A DNA stretch of 64,000 nt from Lingula anatina (lineage: Eukaryota; Brachiopoda; Lingulata; Lingulida; Lingulidae): contig NW_019774258.1 of NCBI RefSeq assembly GCF_001039355.2, positions 195,333 through 259,332 on the forward strand, written 5' to 3'. Shown here piece after piece: positions 44,501 to 58,520 of this stretch. Both the position numbers and the translations under genes were made by a program. Below the pieces are notes generated by a model that saw only the letters and a list, made by a program, of their open reading frames with translations, did no database searches and had not been told where the DNA came from. The first letter of the stretch is position 1. Every line of letters starts with the position of its first letter.

Positions 44501-47500
44501 TGTGATGAACCCTGATGCCATTGGCAGGTGTGGATGTGTGGGAGGCTGCAAGTTCTTTGGACATAACAAAGGTAAAGACGATGAGTTGGTGGCAGATTAT
44601 CAGATAGCCAGTTCACATTGTTAGTTCGGCGTGATCCATACTTTATTTTCATGGAGAATATTTTTTAGAAATTCTGAAAACATTCATCAAGTTAAGACTG
44701 CATTGGTTTTACATCTGGAGAGAATGTGTTTGTTTTTACTAATAGTAAAACAGTAACTTTTGCTTAACTGGGCTCTTTGCTACACAAACATCCAGTTCTT
44801 TTTAGATTGGCCATTTAAAAAGTATTATTTATACAAACCATGTTGGGCAACTTGACATCAGACACAGTCTGTAAACGTAACCTGTTCTTTCATTTTCCAG
44901 GTGGGATGACATTTTTCCATCTTCACACCAAAGGCAAGAGAAATGCCATTTATGAGGTCACGCCTGATGGCCTTGACCCTGGGTTCGGACAAAGCCTTCT
45001 ACAACGAGGTCAACTCGTCTTTGAAATAGAGAGCAGCAGCCTCCCTTCAACATCTTCTCCTGACAAGCCACATACTTTTATGTTCACTCGTGGCTACTTC
45101 AGTCACGCTAGTCCAACTAGTCCCATGACTACTACCACCATGCTGGAGTCTATAAACACCAAGGAGAGTGATGTACATTTTGGTGGCAGCGGTGGGACAG
45201 GTACTGCCGGGAGGGGGAGGGTCCCCCAAAGTGCCTCGGAAGTCGTCCTCATGAACCATGGGTGTTACGAGGCTGATGGAGAGGACAACTTTGAGAACAA
45301 GGAGATTCTTTCATATCTGGGTTCAGGGACAGAAGGAGAGGCTTTGTCTGTCACGCAGTTTGAAGCTACCGGGAAAGGAAAAGACACGGTCTCTACTATA
45401 TCTCTAGCTGGCTCCCTACAGCCTGATACATTATCACTGAGAGATAGGACTTCTCTGCTCTCTGGGACAAGTATGGTAGACCCCAGATTGACATCCTGGT
45501 CAAATCTTAAGGGTGCAGAGGGGAAGGACACACCTTCAGTGGTCTCCCTGGCTGGCTCCATTGATAGTCAGTCTATTACAGGGACAGGTGAAGTCAAAGC
45601 CCCAGATACTCTAAGTAACCTGGAGGATATAAAGGAAGTGAAGGATACTGACAGCCTCTCAGATCTAGTACCTGAGGATCCTATGCCAGATGCCTATGAC
45701 ACAGATCGCTGGGCCAGTACACAGTCTGATACAGCAAGTCTGTCAGAGGCAGCCAAGACCCCACCCACAGCGAAGAGAGTGGAGCCAGGGATAAGACACT
45801 GGAGACAGACCTCTGAGGGAAGTCAGCGTACCCTGTCCAGTGGGAGTCCCATCAGTGATGCATCCTCCCCCAGCAGACAGAGACAGCGGTTGTCTCCCAG
45901 GGGCAGCCCTGTTGTACTCCACCCAGGAATCCAACGTCGTAAATCATCAGAGAAACATCCTCATCTCATGTCGACCGGCTCTGTGAATAGTGAGAGTTAT
46001 TATTCAGCCGATGAGGAAATGAGTGGCTCTGCTGATGATGATGACGATGAGGATGACAATGCTGCAAAGGTTGACTCTAAAGAGAAAGGTCAAAGGTCGG
46101 AGGTCAAGAGGAAAGAAGATCATCGAATTAACACTCCTGGGTCGACATCTTCTAGTGATAGAACCATCATAGGGACTGTGAAAAATAAGAAGGCAAGCTG
46201 GAGGAGAAGGCCCCTGGGTTCATCCAGTTCAAACTCCAGCTCGTCCTCTTCTTTTATCTCTGCAGCCTCATCAGCGGAGGAGGGGACTGAGATCCAGGAG
46301 GAGGATTTGGACTGGGTGGATCTCCATGGTCAGATGGACCAGGCCATTACCAGCTCCCCCCTCCTCATGTCCTGCTACTCCAGTCACCTGACCCAGTGGA
46401 AGTGTTCTAATTGGTCAGCTCCTCCGCCCTTACCACACCTGCTACCACGCCCTCTGTTCAACATCCCCAGGGGTAATCACACCTACCCCCCTGACCCTGG
46501 GGATCACCTTGCTGGTTCCCCCTGGATACCCCACTTCTCCCCCTGCCACCAGGGGTTCAGCCCCAGACTAATGATTTCTAAGAAAGAACCAGTGATGAAT
46601 TTGACCACCAACAGTGAAAGTTCAGAAGACGAGGAAGAGGAGGAGACAGCGGATGACAAAGGTGAGAATTATTTTTTAACCTCTACCAAAGCAGTTATGT
46701 TTGTGCATTTGTAGGTTTTTAACAGCATAACTCAAAAATTATGGAAGATTTTGACAAAATTTTAAGGATAGGTCAGAAATGTGCTGATTTAGATCTTGAA
46801 CACACAGTAAATTCTCCAGGTGAAGAGACGGCCTTGACCTTGGAGGACCAGACTTCCAAGACAACCGCAGTGATCAAACTCCAGGGCTCTGTGGATCTTC
46901 TGGTGACACCTCTGCTGCTAGAGGCAACACAAAGGTGACATAAACCTCCATCTAGACTAGTATCTCAAAATATACAAAATGGATTTGGATAGATATTTTT
47001 CAGAACTTAGCATGAATTAGATTTTCAGTGATCCATTACAAGATAATAAATAATAATGAGAATTATATATATGAAAATTATATAAGAATCTAATAATGAC
47101 ACAAATCCACAAGAAGTATGGATAATAAAGATCATATTTAATTTATTTCCTCAGATATGTGGAAGCCATAACACCAACCCTAGCTCTTCTTCATCCGTCA
47201 GCCATCTTAGACAGGCTTCATGTAGAGAGTTCTGATGAAGTGAAGGCACAAAATAAGTTGAAGAAGCTGAAGTCTGAGCACGAGTCCCCAGTAAAACCCA
47301 AGGAGGAGGTGGAAGAGCGCGAAGATGTCACGGAGGAAGTGACGTCATCTAAGGTGCAGGTGCTCATGTCACTGGCCAGGGTAAGTGCCAGGGAATAGTG
47401 TCCAGGTTTTCTTGGACTTTTTCATTTTGGAGAACAGTTTGGTTGCATTTTCCCATGCAAAAAGTTGGTGCTGACTAAATATTGTAGATAATTGATATAA

Positions 47501-50500
47501 TTTGATGTGACTTGATGACAGGAAAGGGAGGGCGGGAGTAGATGTAAAGGAATATTTTTACCAAAAACGTCTTAGTGCTGAAGGTTGCAATTCTTTATGA
47601 TAATCAACATTACATTTACATTTAGCTCAAAGTATTGATCATTATTAAGTATCAGGTACACTAATCTATTTATTTTTTTCCGTGACATAAATTAGATCAT
47701 TTATTTTTAACATTATCATTTGTAAGTATAAGTTTGTACCACTACATGTCTGTATAAAATGCTCAGTGAGATATAATTCTTACCTTTCAGATCAACATCA
47801 GCATATTACAAGTGTCACTGGTGGAGGAGTACATCCATTTCTCAGCCTTGGACAACTTCAGAGAGATCACGTGTGTGTCCCTGCTAGCCGTGTGTCTGGA
47901 CAACATATCTGCCACCCTCACTGCCAGCAACCAGTCCAAGAAGATCACCAAGTCTATCCACCTGCCCCCCAGGAGAGAGATGAGTGTTCACAGGACTGGG
48001 AGTGGAGATATTTTACCCTTCGCTAAACCTGTCCAAGCAGCAGTGAGACGGCTCACTCTCTCGTCACGAGCTTCGAAGATAAAACGCCAGTATTCCAACC
48101 TGTCCGCGACGCTTGAAGTGACCAATGAGAGAACGGAGGTCAACCAGGATGAGTTGGCGGGAATTGTGAATTTGGGGAAAATTCATTGTCAGTTGAGAAG
48201 ATTGGTAAGAAATACCAAACCTCCTAAAGATGTTCGTCTCAGTGCGATACCAGAGCACCGCTCCAAAGTTCTGTTCACCTTCCAGAAGGATCTTTTTGTG
48301 CCGGAGGACAGTATAAGTGACACCCACTCTCAGAGCAGCCGCTCCAGGCGGGAGTCTCTCACCTCCAACAAGAGAAGCAGCACCATCGACGATAACACCT
48401 TTGGTTTTATTATGGTGGAGTTTGGTTTGGATAATATCTGTTTGAAGGCTTTAAAGAGGAAGGGTTTCAAGGAAGATATCCCAGAGCCCACCTCCAAATG
48501 GGATGCCAATAAGCCAGACACCCTGAGGGCACCCCCCTCCTCGCCAGACCCCCTGGGGGAGCAGGCAACCTTTACCCTCGTACAGGAAGACACCCAGAGC
48601 GTAAAAAGTGCGGGCTCCAAATCAAAGCTCAGCAGCAAGGCCAGCGAGGGCAGCGATGCAGACTCTTTTCATTCTGTCATATACCATGGCTCTGATAGTG
48701 AGGCCTCAGAGAACGTTTCCCCTCCCCCACCTGGCAGGAACTCCCCCTCAGACTCTGACACAGGCTCGGCAGTGTTGCAGTTTAACTTGGTGTGGTTCAG
48801 TTTTGCTGCTCCGCCACCCATGCCAAACAAAGGAAAGATAGAGTTTACCAGGTGAGCTTAGGTGGTTTAGAAATAGAAAGTTGGTGGTTTAGAAATAGAA
48901 AGTATTACACAGTTGTATTTGTTTTTGTTATTTTTTCTATTTAAATAATTTTTCCTTTATTTATTTTTTCATTTTGTATGTGTGGAAGAAAATATGGAGA
49001 TGAAGATGCAGGAGCATGTGAATTGTATCTGTTGGTGTATTCCAACATTTCATGTTCTATAATCTCTCTTTCTATTTGATGTTAGTGACAAATTTTGCAC
49101 AGTTGGCTCCAGATGTTTGATATATAATAATAATATCTTATTATGAGCATTTGTTTGTTTCCAGATTGGACTGGAACTTTCTCAGCACAGCCACTCCTGC
49201 CATCAATGCCTGGCTGAGTCCCAGCGACCATCTGATCGTAGCGGTGACAGAGCTTGTCCGCGAGATGAGGAGGAGGACACACTCCGTGATGGCGTGTCTC
49301 ATGACAGAGGCGCTAGAGGTCCAGGGGATACATCTACCTGCTAAGGTGAGATACTGCTGTTGTTTTTTTTTTCTAATTTTTAAAAGTTGAAATATTTTAA
49401 TTAGTGGCAGAGGTTGAAGGGTACAAGTCATACATTTGCCTGCCTCTGTTTTTTTTCTCCAATGTTTGAAACTTCAGAATTTGAAATTGGTATACTGTGT
49501 AAAGATGATTAATTTGTGACTGATGATTTTCAGAAAGTTTAAGAATTTAGAAACTTGAGTTGTTTTGCAGAGAAAAAAATGTTATGTAAATTTGGTACCT
49601 GATGTTAATGATGATGTAATGTAACATTTCAGAGTAAATACAAGAAGATCACCAGCTTCTCCAGAGCTGTCCAGGAGGACCCTTCCTGCCAGCTGCTCAC
49701 CGTCCTCAGAAAGTACATCAAGAAGGTCGGAGCCCGGTCCATAGAAGACGCAGTTAACACTGATCTGACCCCTCAACCCGTCACCATACAGAAGGGGATC
49801 CTTGCTCTGACCAGACAGTGGAAACTTATTCTCTACATGCCTGTGGAGGAACACCTTAAAAACAAGCCGCGCCCCATCCCCTTCTCTTACCCTGTCCCCA
49901 AGGAGGAAAGCATGGATAATTTGAACATGTACGAGAAGGGGCAGGAGGCTTCGCAAGATAACCTGGATTTTGACATTACAGATGAGAAGGCATCTCTCCT
50001 TCCACAGGGTGGAACATCTCCTAAGGACATGGGTTCCCTGACCAGCTTGATCAAGCCGTGCTCAGGGAAGGCAAGCAAGGGGAGCTTTGAGAATGTATTT
50101 GTGGATGCTCAGAGTGAGTTTTCGGGGAAAGTGAAGTCAAAAGATGGCGCCACTGGCAACAGGTTGGAAATGTCTCCCATTGGAAAAAAGAACAGCGGAC
50201 ACAAGAGCGGTGGTGTGGATGCAGGGGAGGGTGTGAAGGAGTTCAAACATGAGGATTCCCCCAGCAGACTGCCGTACAATAGTGGAGGTAGTAGTAAGAT
50301 TCAAGAGAATCTCTCCCAGCAGCCTCAGCAGCATCATTACGTACCATTGCAACACCAGTTTCTGCGCAATGAAAGTGCAATAAGCATGGCGTCCAGCTTA
50401 GGTAGCCTGGACCTTGATAAACAAAGTCGACATCGCTGGTCTCAACCACCACAACCTCCGCAAGAAAAGAGCGGTGAGAACGAAGATCTGTATCGCTGGA

Positions 50501-53500
50501 TGGCCAGGCACCAGCAGTTTAACAAGAAGTCGCTGGGGTTCAGCCATGAGCCCTTGGAAACCATGGTCAGCCAGATCAGTGTGGACGCCCAGAGTCAGGA
50601 CACTAGTATTCAGGGCTACAACCCAGGGGTCCTGCCTGGCACACAGCTGGCCGACGCCCAGGCCCTGTTTAAGCCCCTGCTGGAGAGCATGTGGCTGCAG
50701 TCCGAGGGGGTGAAGTCCTCGGCAGTTATGAAGCAGTTTGGTGGAAATATTAACCTGCAGGTCCATCTCCCGCAGTTCAGGATCAATATTGTGGCCTCAG
50801 ATGATGTACAAGGACAAAGGTCAAAGGGTAAAGGTCATGGGAAGAGTAAGAGACACACCCACCTGCTTGACTCCATACGCGACATCCCAGTGTTCCTCTG
50901 TGATAATTTCTCTGTTGGACTGAACATCAAAGAAGTGGTTGACTTTGAAAAAGAGGAGGAGGAGGAAGAGAAAAGGCCAAAGACGATAAGATTTGCTATT
51001 GATGCTCTGGAGGCTAAGCCTACCACCACCCAGTTCACCTTCAGTATTAACACAGACAGTGTAAAGCAGCATGTGGATATGGCAGTAGTCAGGCTGGTAC
51101 ATCAGGTGGTCACTGTGATGGAAAATTTCAACGTCACACGGACAGAGCTCAAAAAGAACCGCCCCGAGGCGTACAGAACCCACAGGAAGCAGGACTCTAA
51201 GGGGTCATCCTCGGGAACAGACACTCAGAGTTTAGGGTTTGACCCCCAGGAACCAGGGGCATGGAGTCCCAGTCCAAACGCTGATGCTGCAAAGCATGCA
51301 GAAAGGACCTTTGCCCTTAAAAAGGAAAGAGAAGCACCTGGACCCGACCCTAATAAAGGTTTGGCTCCCAGCCCCATACTGAAGAGGACGTCCATGCCTG
51401 GCAGGATGGGGATAAGAAAAATGAGACTTGAAATACCAAAGAGATTAGAACTGGACTTGTCTCCTATTGGGTCTCCTATAAGGGAACACAGTGGAGGAAT
51501 TGCAGAAACAACCTCACCAACTGAGGTGGAAAGAACCATTGTAGATCACATTACGGAAAATACGCCCAAATGTTGGCGAACTCTGTACCACCTCCTAGAT
51601 TTATACTCCCGTATGCCAGAGATGAAGACAGTGGGTAAGGCGCCCAGCATCTCCCAGCTGTCCACCATTGCTGAGGAAACTGAGGCAGATCTTACCACAC
51701 CCTCCAAACCTGTAGATGGCACCAGTGAAGAGGATGCCAAGACAGGAGCAACTGGTGAGCCTGGTGATGATGTAGGGGGAGATGTTGATATTGAGAGTGG
51801 ATTGGTTGGTGAAGAGAGAGGTCGTGATCATCACATGCCTCACCACGTACCCTTAGCCCCAGCAACTACGCCCAACTTCATGCGTCTGCCATCAACTGGA
51901 ACATTTACTACCAGTAAGTTTTTGTTATCAGTTGTCAGATTTACATGAGTATATTTATTGACATAAAGGGAATTACTACCTCTTAGAAGAAAAATAATGC
52001 ATTCAGTGTATAGAAATTGATAGAAAAGTTTGTTATCATCTCATTTATGAAATGTTAAGACATGTATTCACCAGTTTTATGTTTCACATTGTTGGTATAT
52101 TGATGGGAGAGTACAGCCAGTTCCAGCAAAATTTGATAAAAATGTATTAACTTTATTGCCTTCAACACCTATATTTAATGTTTGTATTTTTATCTATTTT
52201 TATGTACTTTTATTAACCAGTTATTTTTCCCTGTAGGTATATTGATAGGAGAGACAGTTCCCATAGTGTTGTTTGGTACAGCTAAGATTCATCAGATCCA
52301 TATCCAGGCTACACTCAGTGGCTTAGAACTGGAGGCCATTGTCAGAGACGCCCACGCTAGTGTGGCTCACAAGGAGAAGGTCAAAGGTCAGGCTTGATTT
52401 TGGGCTAGTCCAGTATTTATATTTGACTGAATTAATTGTTATCTTTGATAGTGGAGTAGTGAAACATTGATGGTTGCAAGTATTGAAAAGTATTTTATTT
52501 ACCTATTTATTTAGTTAGTCAGTTACAAAGGAAGTATGTGAGTTTATTTTTTGCACCTACCATGTCACTAATGGTAATGTTGATATTGAATCCTATACAA
52601 ATATTAAGATTAGACACCTTTTTTTGTACAGACATAGTGCTTTGTTCTCTAACTGTTGTCTTTTCGTTCTGTAACCTAGGGATTTTCAAGAAGAAGACAG
52701 TGGAGACGTCCTCCACTCTCCACATGGGGCATGCTCTGGTCACACTGTTTGAGGGCATGCAGGCAGAAAAACAGTAAGAGATCCTCCAGATGATTTACAA
52801 GTTGTTTTTTTTTACATTTTATTACTAATTAATATCACACAAGAGCTTTTCCCAAAGAATTGCAGAATTAAAAGTTTTTTAGTTCAATTTTGATGGTTCT
52901 TGAGATTTGTCAAGAACAATGATAGATGTTCAGAGAATTTTAACATAGCCTCATGTATGCAATATTCAACTGTCTTTTACATATTTATATATCACATGGA
53001 CATATTTGATAGTAACTTAGGAATATTCAGTGCAGATTTTCCTCAGTGAATTGTGATAATTTTGAACATCCTCCTTTGCAGGACTGTTGTCACTGTGAAT
53101 ATAACCAAGTCAGAAGGCCTGTACAGCACTGTGACCAAAAGAACCAGAACCAGGAACTCTGGTCTCCTGACCATTGGTCAGACCAAGGTGGACATCCCAC
53201 AGCACCCAGTGGCATTGCACGGTGTGGTCACCAGGAGTTCTAAGAGGTTGTCCACTACACTTCAGGAGTTTATACGACCACCCTCTGCTGTCAGGTAAGA
53301 TATTAGAATATTTGTATGTCCACTACACTGCAGTTTATACAACTACCTGACTTCATGTTGTGACCAGTTTCAGCATGTCTGTAACTTCATTCATTTAGCC
53401 AACTATATAAAGTAGACCAAACCGGTTCAGGAATTGTCATCATTGTTTATTTAACTCATTGAGTCTCATATTGAAAAATTTCAGGTCCTCAGAGAACATA

Positions 53501-56500
53501 GGTAACACCACCCCTCAGCAACCCCACCAGGCCCCTGAGGTATCTGAGCCACCCCCCAGCAGAGCCCCAACAGAGCAGAAACCCAAACTGTTAGTGATGC
53601 ACTTCACGGCCACACTGGAGGGGTTCGCAGTGGAGGCCTCACTGCTGCCCTCTCTCAGGGCACAGTACAAGGTGAGGGATTTTGTTTCAAGTTTCACGAT
53701 ATCTGTCCAAATTTGCCAGAAGTTAATTTTAAATGTATTATAAGAATAACCCTTGCAATTTGTAAAGCTTTTTTGTTTTCATGTTCAAAGTTGAGAGATT
53801 CAGAGTTATGAGTTCCCCCACATATTTTTGGTCTTTAAAAAAAATTGTTTTATTTTTTCAAAAATCATCATATTGGTCATGTAATTTTAAAGAAATATTA
53901 CACTTTTCTATTCTATTCATTTCAGATTGGTAAAGTAACGAGTGCTGGAGTGACGGGAAGGAAGGCCAAGTTCTACATTGACTGGCCTCAGCATACACTC
54001 AGCTTTGACTCCAAGGTGAAGGTCATTAGAGTAACATGAAGATAAAGATACAGAAGTCTTCAAAGTCTGAGGCATCTGCTAATTTTTTTCCAACTTTATT
54101 TCTTACCTGAATTTGAAAGTAGTAATAATATTTGGTTACTTGCACTCAGTTCAGGCCAGGCTCCCCTAGTAATGCCCCCTAGCAAGTGGAAACATACAGG
54201 GGCTGCCTGTTATCAATACGTAAAGGATTTCTTCTTCTTCTTCTTGGTTGTGTGCCACAAGGCAGGTTTAGCATCTCTCACACCATCCATCAGGATCTTT
54301 TAATTTAATTTCTTCTTACAGGTGAAGGAAATCCCAGTGAATACATGCATCCCAACCTCCGCCACCATTGACCTTCCCCCTATCTACCTCTTAGTGGACT
54401 ACAGGCCTAGTAAGGGGGGTCTGCAGACATCAGGGCTCACAGAGGGGCTGATAGTGAGAGAGGGCGACTATTTCCATGCTGTGGCTGAGATGGGACGGTT
54501 TGAGCACAGTCTGACCACTGACTTGTTGAACCACTTGGTGTTTGCTCAGAAGGTTTTTATGAAGGTAGGACACTGATTTTTTTTTTCTAATTCTGTTTAG
54601 CTAGTCTTATGATTTGTGAATAGTGAAGTAAGATGTTACAGAAAATTTACAGAAAGTGTGATGTGAAAATTTAGTGAAAAATTTTGAAAAATAAAGCTTT
54701 TTCAATTTCTTAAATTTTTTCTTGAAGGCAGACGTCATTGTGTTGTTGTATTTTCAGGAGATCAATGAAGTCCTGCAGAAGGTGTCTGGAGGAGACGAGA
54801 TCGTTCCTATTCAGATATGGGATGAGCAGGGCCAGAGAGTGGATAGTGGGATATCCAAACCTGTCCTCTACTCTGTCATCTTCAAACTACAGGTGAGAAA
54901 CAGGGCCATGTGTTACCGTTTCCTTCATTTAGAAACTGTCTCTTTTATGTGTGAAAAAATTTCAAAGCTGCAGGAATTTGTATAATATATTCAAGATCAA
55001 TGAAATATATGAAAGTGGAGTTTATAAACAATGTTGATAATTATTTTTTGTTGTTAAGTAATCTGTTTTTAGGATGTATTTTTACTAATTTTACTGTCAT
55101 TGATCTTGAATGCACATTTTTAACCAATATGTTGTCAGGGTATTGAGATAGTTGCCACCACCCCCACTGCCAGTGCCGTCCGTCTGGTCACTGAGGAGAT
55201 TGAGCTGGAATTGTCCAACAGGATTCAAAATCAAGCCTCTCACGAAGGTAAAGTTATAATAAAAAGAAGAAAAAAGGAAGAAAATTGTTCAAACTAATGT
55301 GTTTATTGTTGGCATTTATGCTTGCTTTGAGTTTGTAAAGAGAATCTGGTGTGAAATAGAGATACATTATTGATGAAATTGAGGTGATGTTTTCTAATTA
55401 TGATGGCTGCAGCATCACACATTTTGAGTAATGTGATAATGTATGCATTTTTTGTGCATAAGAATGAAGTACATTTCAAAGTACATATTGATGTAAAAAA
55501 GGACAATCACTCTGTCATATTCCATAATTATTTGGTTGTACAATGGTTGCCTCTGAAAACAAGAGTCCGGACTTGCTGTAACTAGCTAATACAAATATGT
55601 TATATATGAGTTGCTTACCATAATTTTTGATACATCACTGCTGTCACCTTAAGTAAATATAAAATCCTGTGGTACATGACACCTGTGCAATCTACGTAAC
55701 ACCTGTGCACTCTACATAACACTTGTTGCCTCCTGTATAAGCTGTTGTTCGTTGTCTATTTCAGTGAGCCAGAGTTTGAAATTATTTGTCAGAGCTCAAC
55801 TTGATGTCAACCTGGAACTGGGACAGCTGTTAAAGGTAAGGGTCATGGAGTGGCCCCAAATCCTGTTCCATTTGACAGAAAAATGAAATCGTACACAAAA
55901 AAAAAATGAAGTAAAACACTTTAAGATTCTTTTTGAAACTTTTGCCAATTGAATCTTGGTATGGTAACATTTTAATTGAAAAACTGACGGTAGACTTTTC
56001 ATGAAATGGGGGTCTGCCAAACTGTTGGTTTTCTCTTTTCTATTCACAATTTTCTGTTCATTTTTGATCTTTCTTTATTGACCCTGTTTGAACCAGGTTT
56101 TCACTTGCTAATGTTTCCATTTTATTTAAAAATTACAGAAGTAGATGTTAAAAAGAGTAAAGCATGTAGATTGATTGTTGCTATTTGTGAATGATTTTCT
56201 TTTTTGTCAGCAATGTGAAATTGTGTCACAACATCAGATCTATGCCCAATCTACATTATAATGTATAATGATGTATAATGGATGTTTTTTTATTTCACAG
56301 AATCATGTGTATGTAGAAGTGCACCCAGAGTTTCAAGCCATGTCATTCTTTAGAACCAGGATTGGGCTCAGAAATGCCTTGCAGGTAAAATAGAGATTGT
56401 GAAACCAATAAAACCAGGATTGGGCTCAGAAATGTTTTTCAGATAATTAAAAGTAGAGATTTTTTTTTTTTTTGGTTAGACGTTTTTCATTCATCAAAAG

Positions 56501-56916
56501 ATTTGATTTTCTATATAACTGAGCTCAAATAAAGTAGGTAACATCATAGGGCATTGATGATCATAAGTTCCATTTCCTTTAGGATGAAATTCTCCCTGAC
56601 GGCTCAAAAGACCAGGAGGCTCTCCTCATCTCCCTGACACGACCGGTGATTTATGTTCAACCCAGTGCTTTTGACAAGGCCGTCCTCGTGTGGCTGAACT
56701 ATAAGAATGCCTATGAGTATTGGCATGAACAGAGAATGGCTCTTAATAAAGAGGTAATGTTATAGACCTAGTCTGTCTGAACTATAAGAATGCCTATGAG
56801 TATTGGCATAAACAGAGAATGGCTCTCAATAAAGAGGTAATATTGTAGAACTAGTTTGGCTGAACTATATTAATGCATTGCAGGAAAACTGTAGATGTTG
56901 CAACTTTGTAAAATAC

Positions 56917-56982
<66 letters not shown>

Positions 56983-58489
56983 CAGGTCCTGACAGCCACC
57001 CAGCAGGTATTTGACCGTCTTCACATGCCCAGTATTAGCAGCACCAGCAGCCCTGCCCTGGGGACACTGTTCTTACAACTGACAGTGGACTCCTTGGGGA
57101 TATGTCTACCAATAGAGTCACAGCTACCTGTAAGTTACAGAATAGAAATAGTTGATGGTCATTTTACATGCCAAATGGTTATCTCTTAGTTTTCAAATAT
57201 TCATTTATTATTTTTTAATTTGCTTATTTATTGTTATATTTGCTCTTTTGATAGAAGTAGTTGCTTGCTTTTTATGATATCTGCATATCCCTTACCTTGT
57301 TGACATGTTTCATTTTCTTTTACATGGTATTTTATATTAATAAATGAAAAATAAATATATGTTTCGTATAATGTACATGTTCTGTATTTCAGGGCATGAC
57401 CCCCAGCAGTAAACTATTAGACAGTGAGCGTGCAGGCGCAGCGCTGGTTCTCACTCTAGAGAGTACGCAGATCTCCGCATGTTCCTGTGGCTCTCTGGTC
57501 AGCAAGGGCAAGTTCACAGGTGAGAAGATATAAGTTAACTTTTATCTGGATTTATCTTTGTAATTGCCTGATGGGACATACAGTGTTAAGATTTATTGTT
57601 GAGGAAAAACCAAAAAGTTTCAATGAGAAATATCTTGAAAATTATGTCATTAGAACTTGAGTATGGTTTTCTTTTGTCAGCTATTTGAAGGAAACCAGTT
57701 GCAAACTATAAATTTTTAATGTGATTTTTAGGTTATTCCTGAGTTACAGGATTAAAATATCATTAGTATTTTAAGGCCTCTGTCTGATATTTTTGAAAAA
57801 ATTTGAAATCTCCCCGAGTAGTGGAAATCTATGAAAATACTTAGAAATATAAGTTGCATTCTTTTGTAGGCTTTTGCCTGAGGTTTGCGGATGACTTTGA
57901 GATCTCCCTGGATGAGTGGGGTCCCCAGGACAAGGATGATATCGTGATGAACGCCTGTGTTGTCCCTGAGGGAACATATGAAGTGTGCTCACAGACTGTC
58001 ACTCACCAACCACAAGGTCAGTTTATTTGTCAATTTTTTTGTTTGTTTTTTTGCTTTTTTTATTTTTTGGAGGTTGTGCAGAAAAATTGTAACAAAAATA
58101 TTGAACTGATGTGTCAAGTAAGAAAATAAGAGCATATTTAAATGATATGCAAGCATGGCTATTATTGCTGATTAATAGAGATATATCTGATATGTAATTC
58201 TTCCTGTAAAATGACTAATGCCATTAGCACTTTGACATTAAACAAACATGAACAGAAATTCAGATATTACCATGTGATACTTCAGACACGTCAAGCCATG
58301 GAAAGATGATATTGAACATCCTATGGCACATGAAGGGGATTGACGTCCATCTTGACACTAGTATTGGGAAGAAACTGTCCGCACTGGGAGTGACCGTCAC
58401 CTCACTGACCGGGGAGGAAGAGGACGTGGTGGATGGAGAGAATGTGGAGAGTGTGGGATTTGACCAGCAGGTAGTGTGTGTGTGTGCTG

Positions 58490-58520
<31 letters not shown>

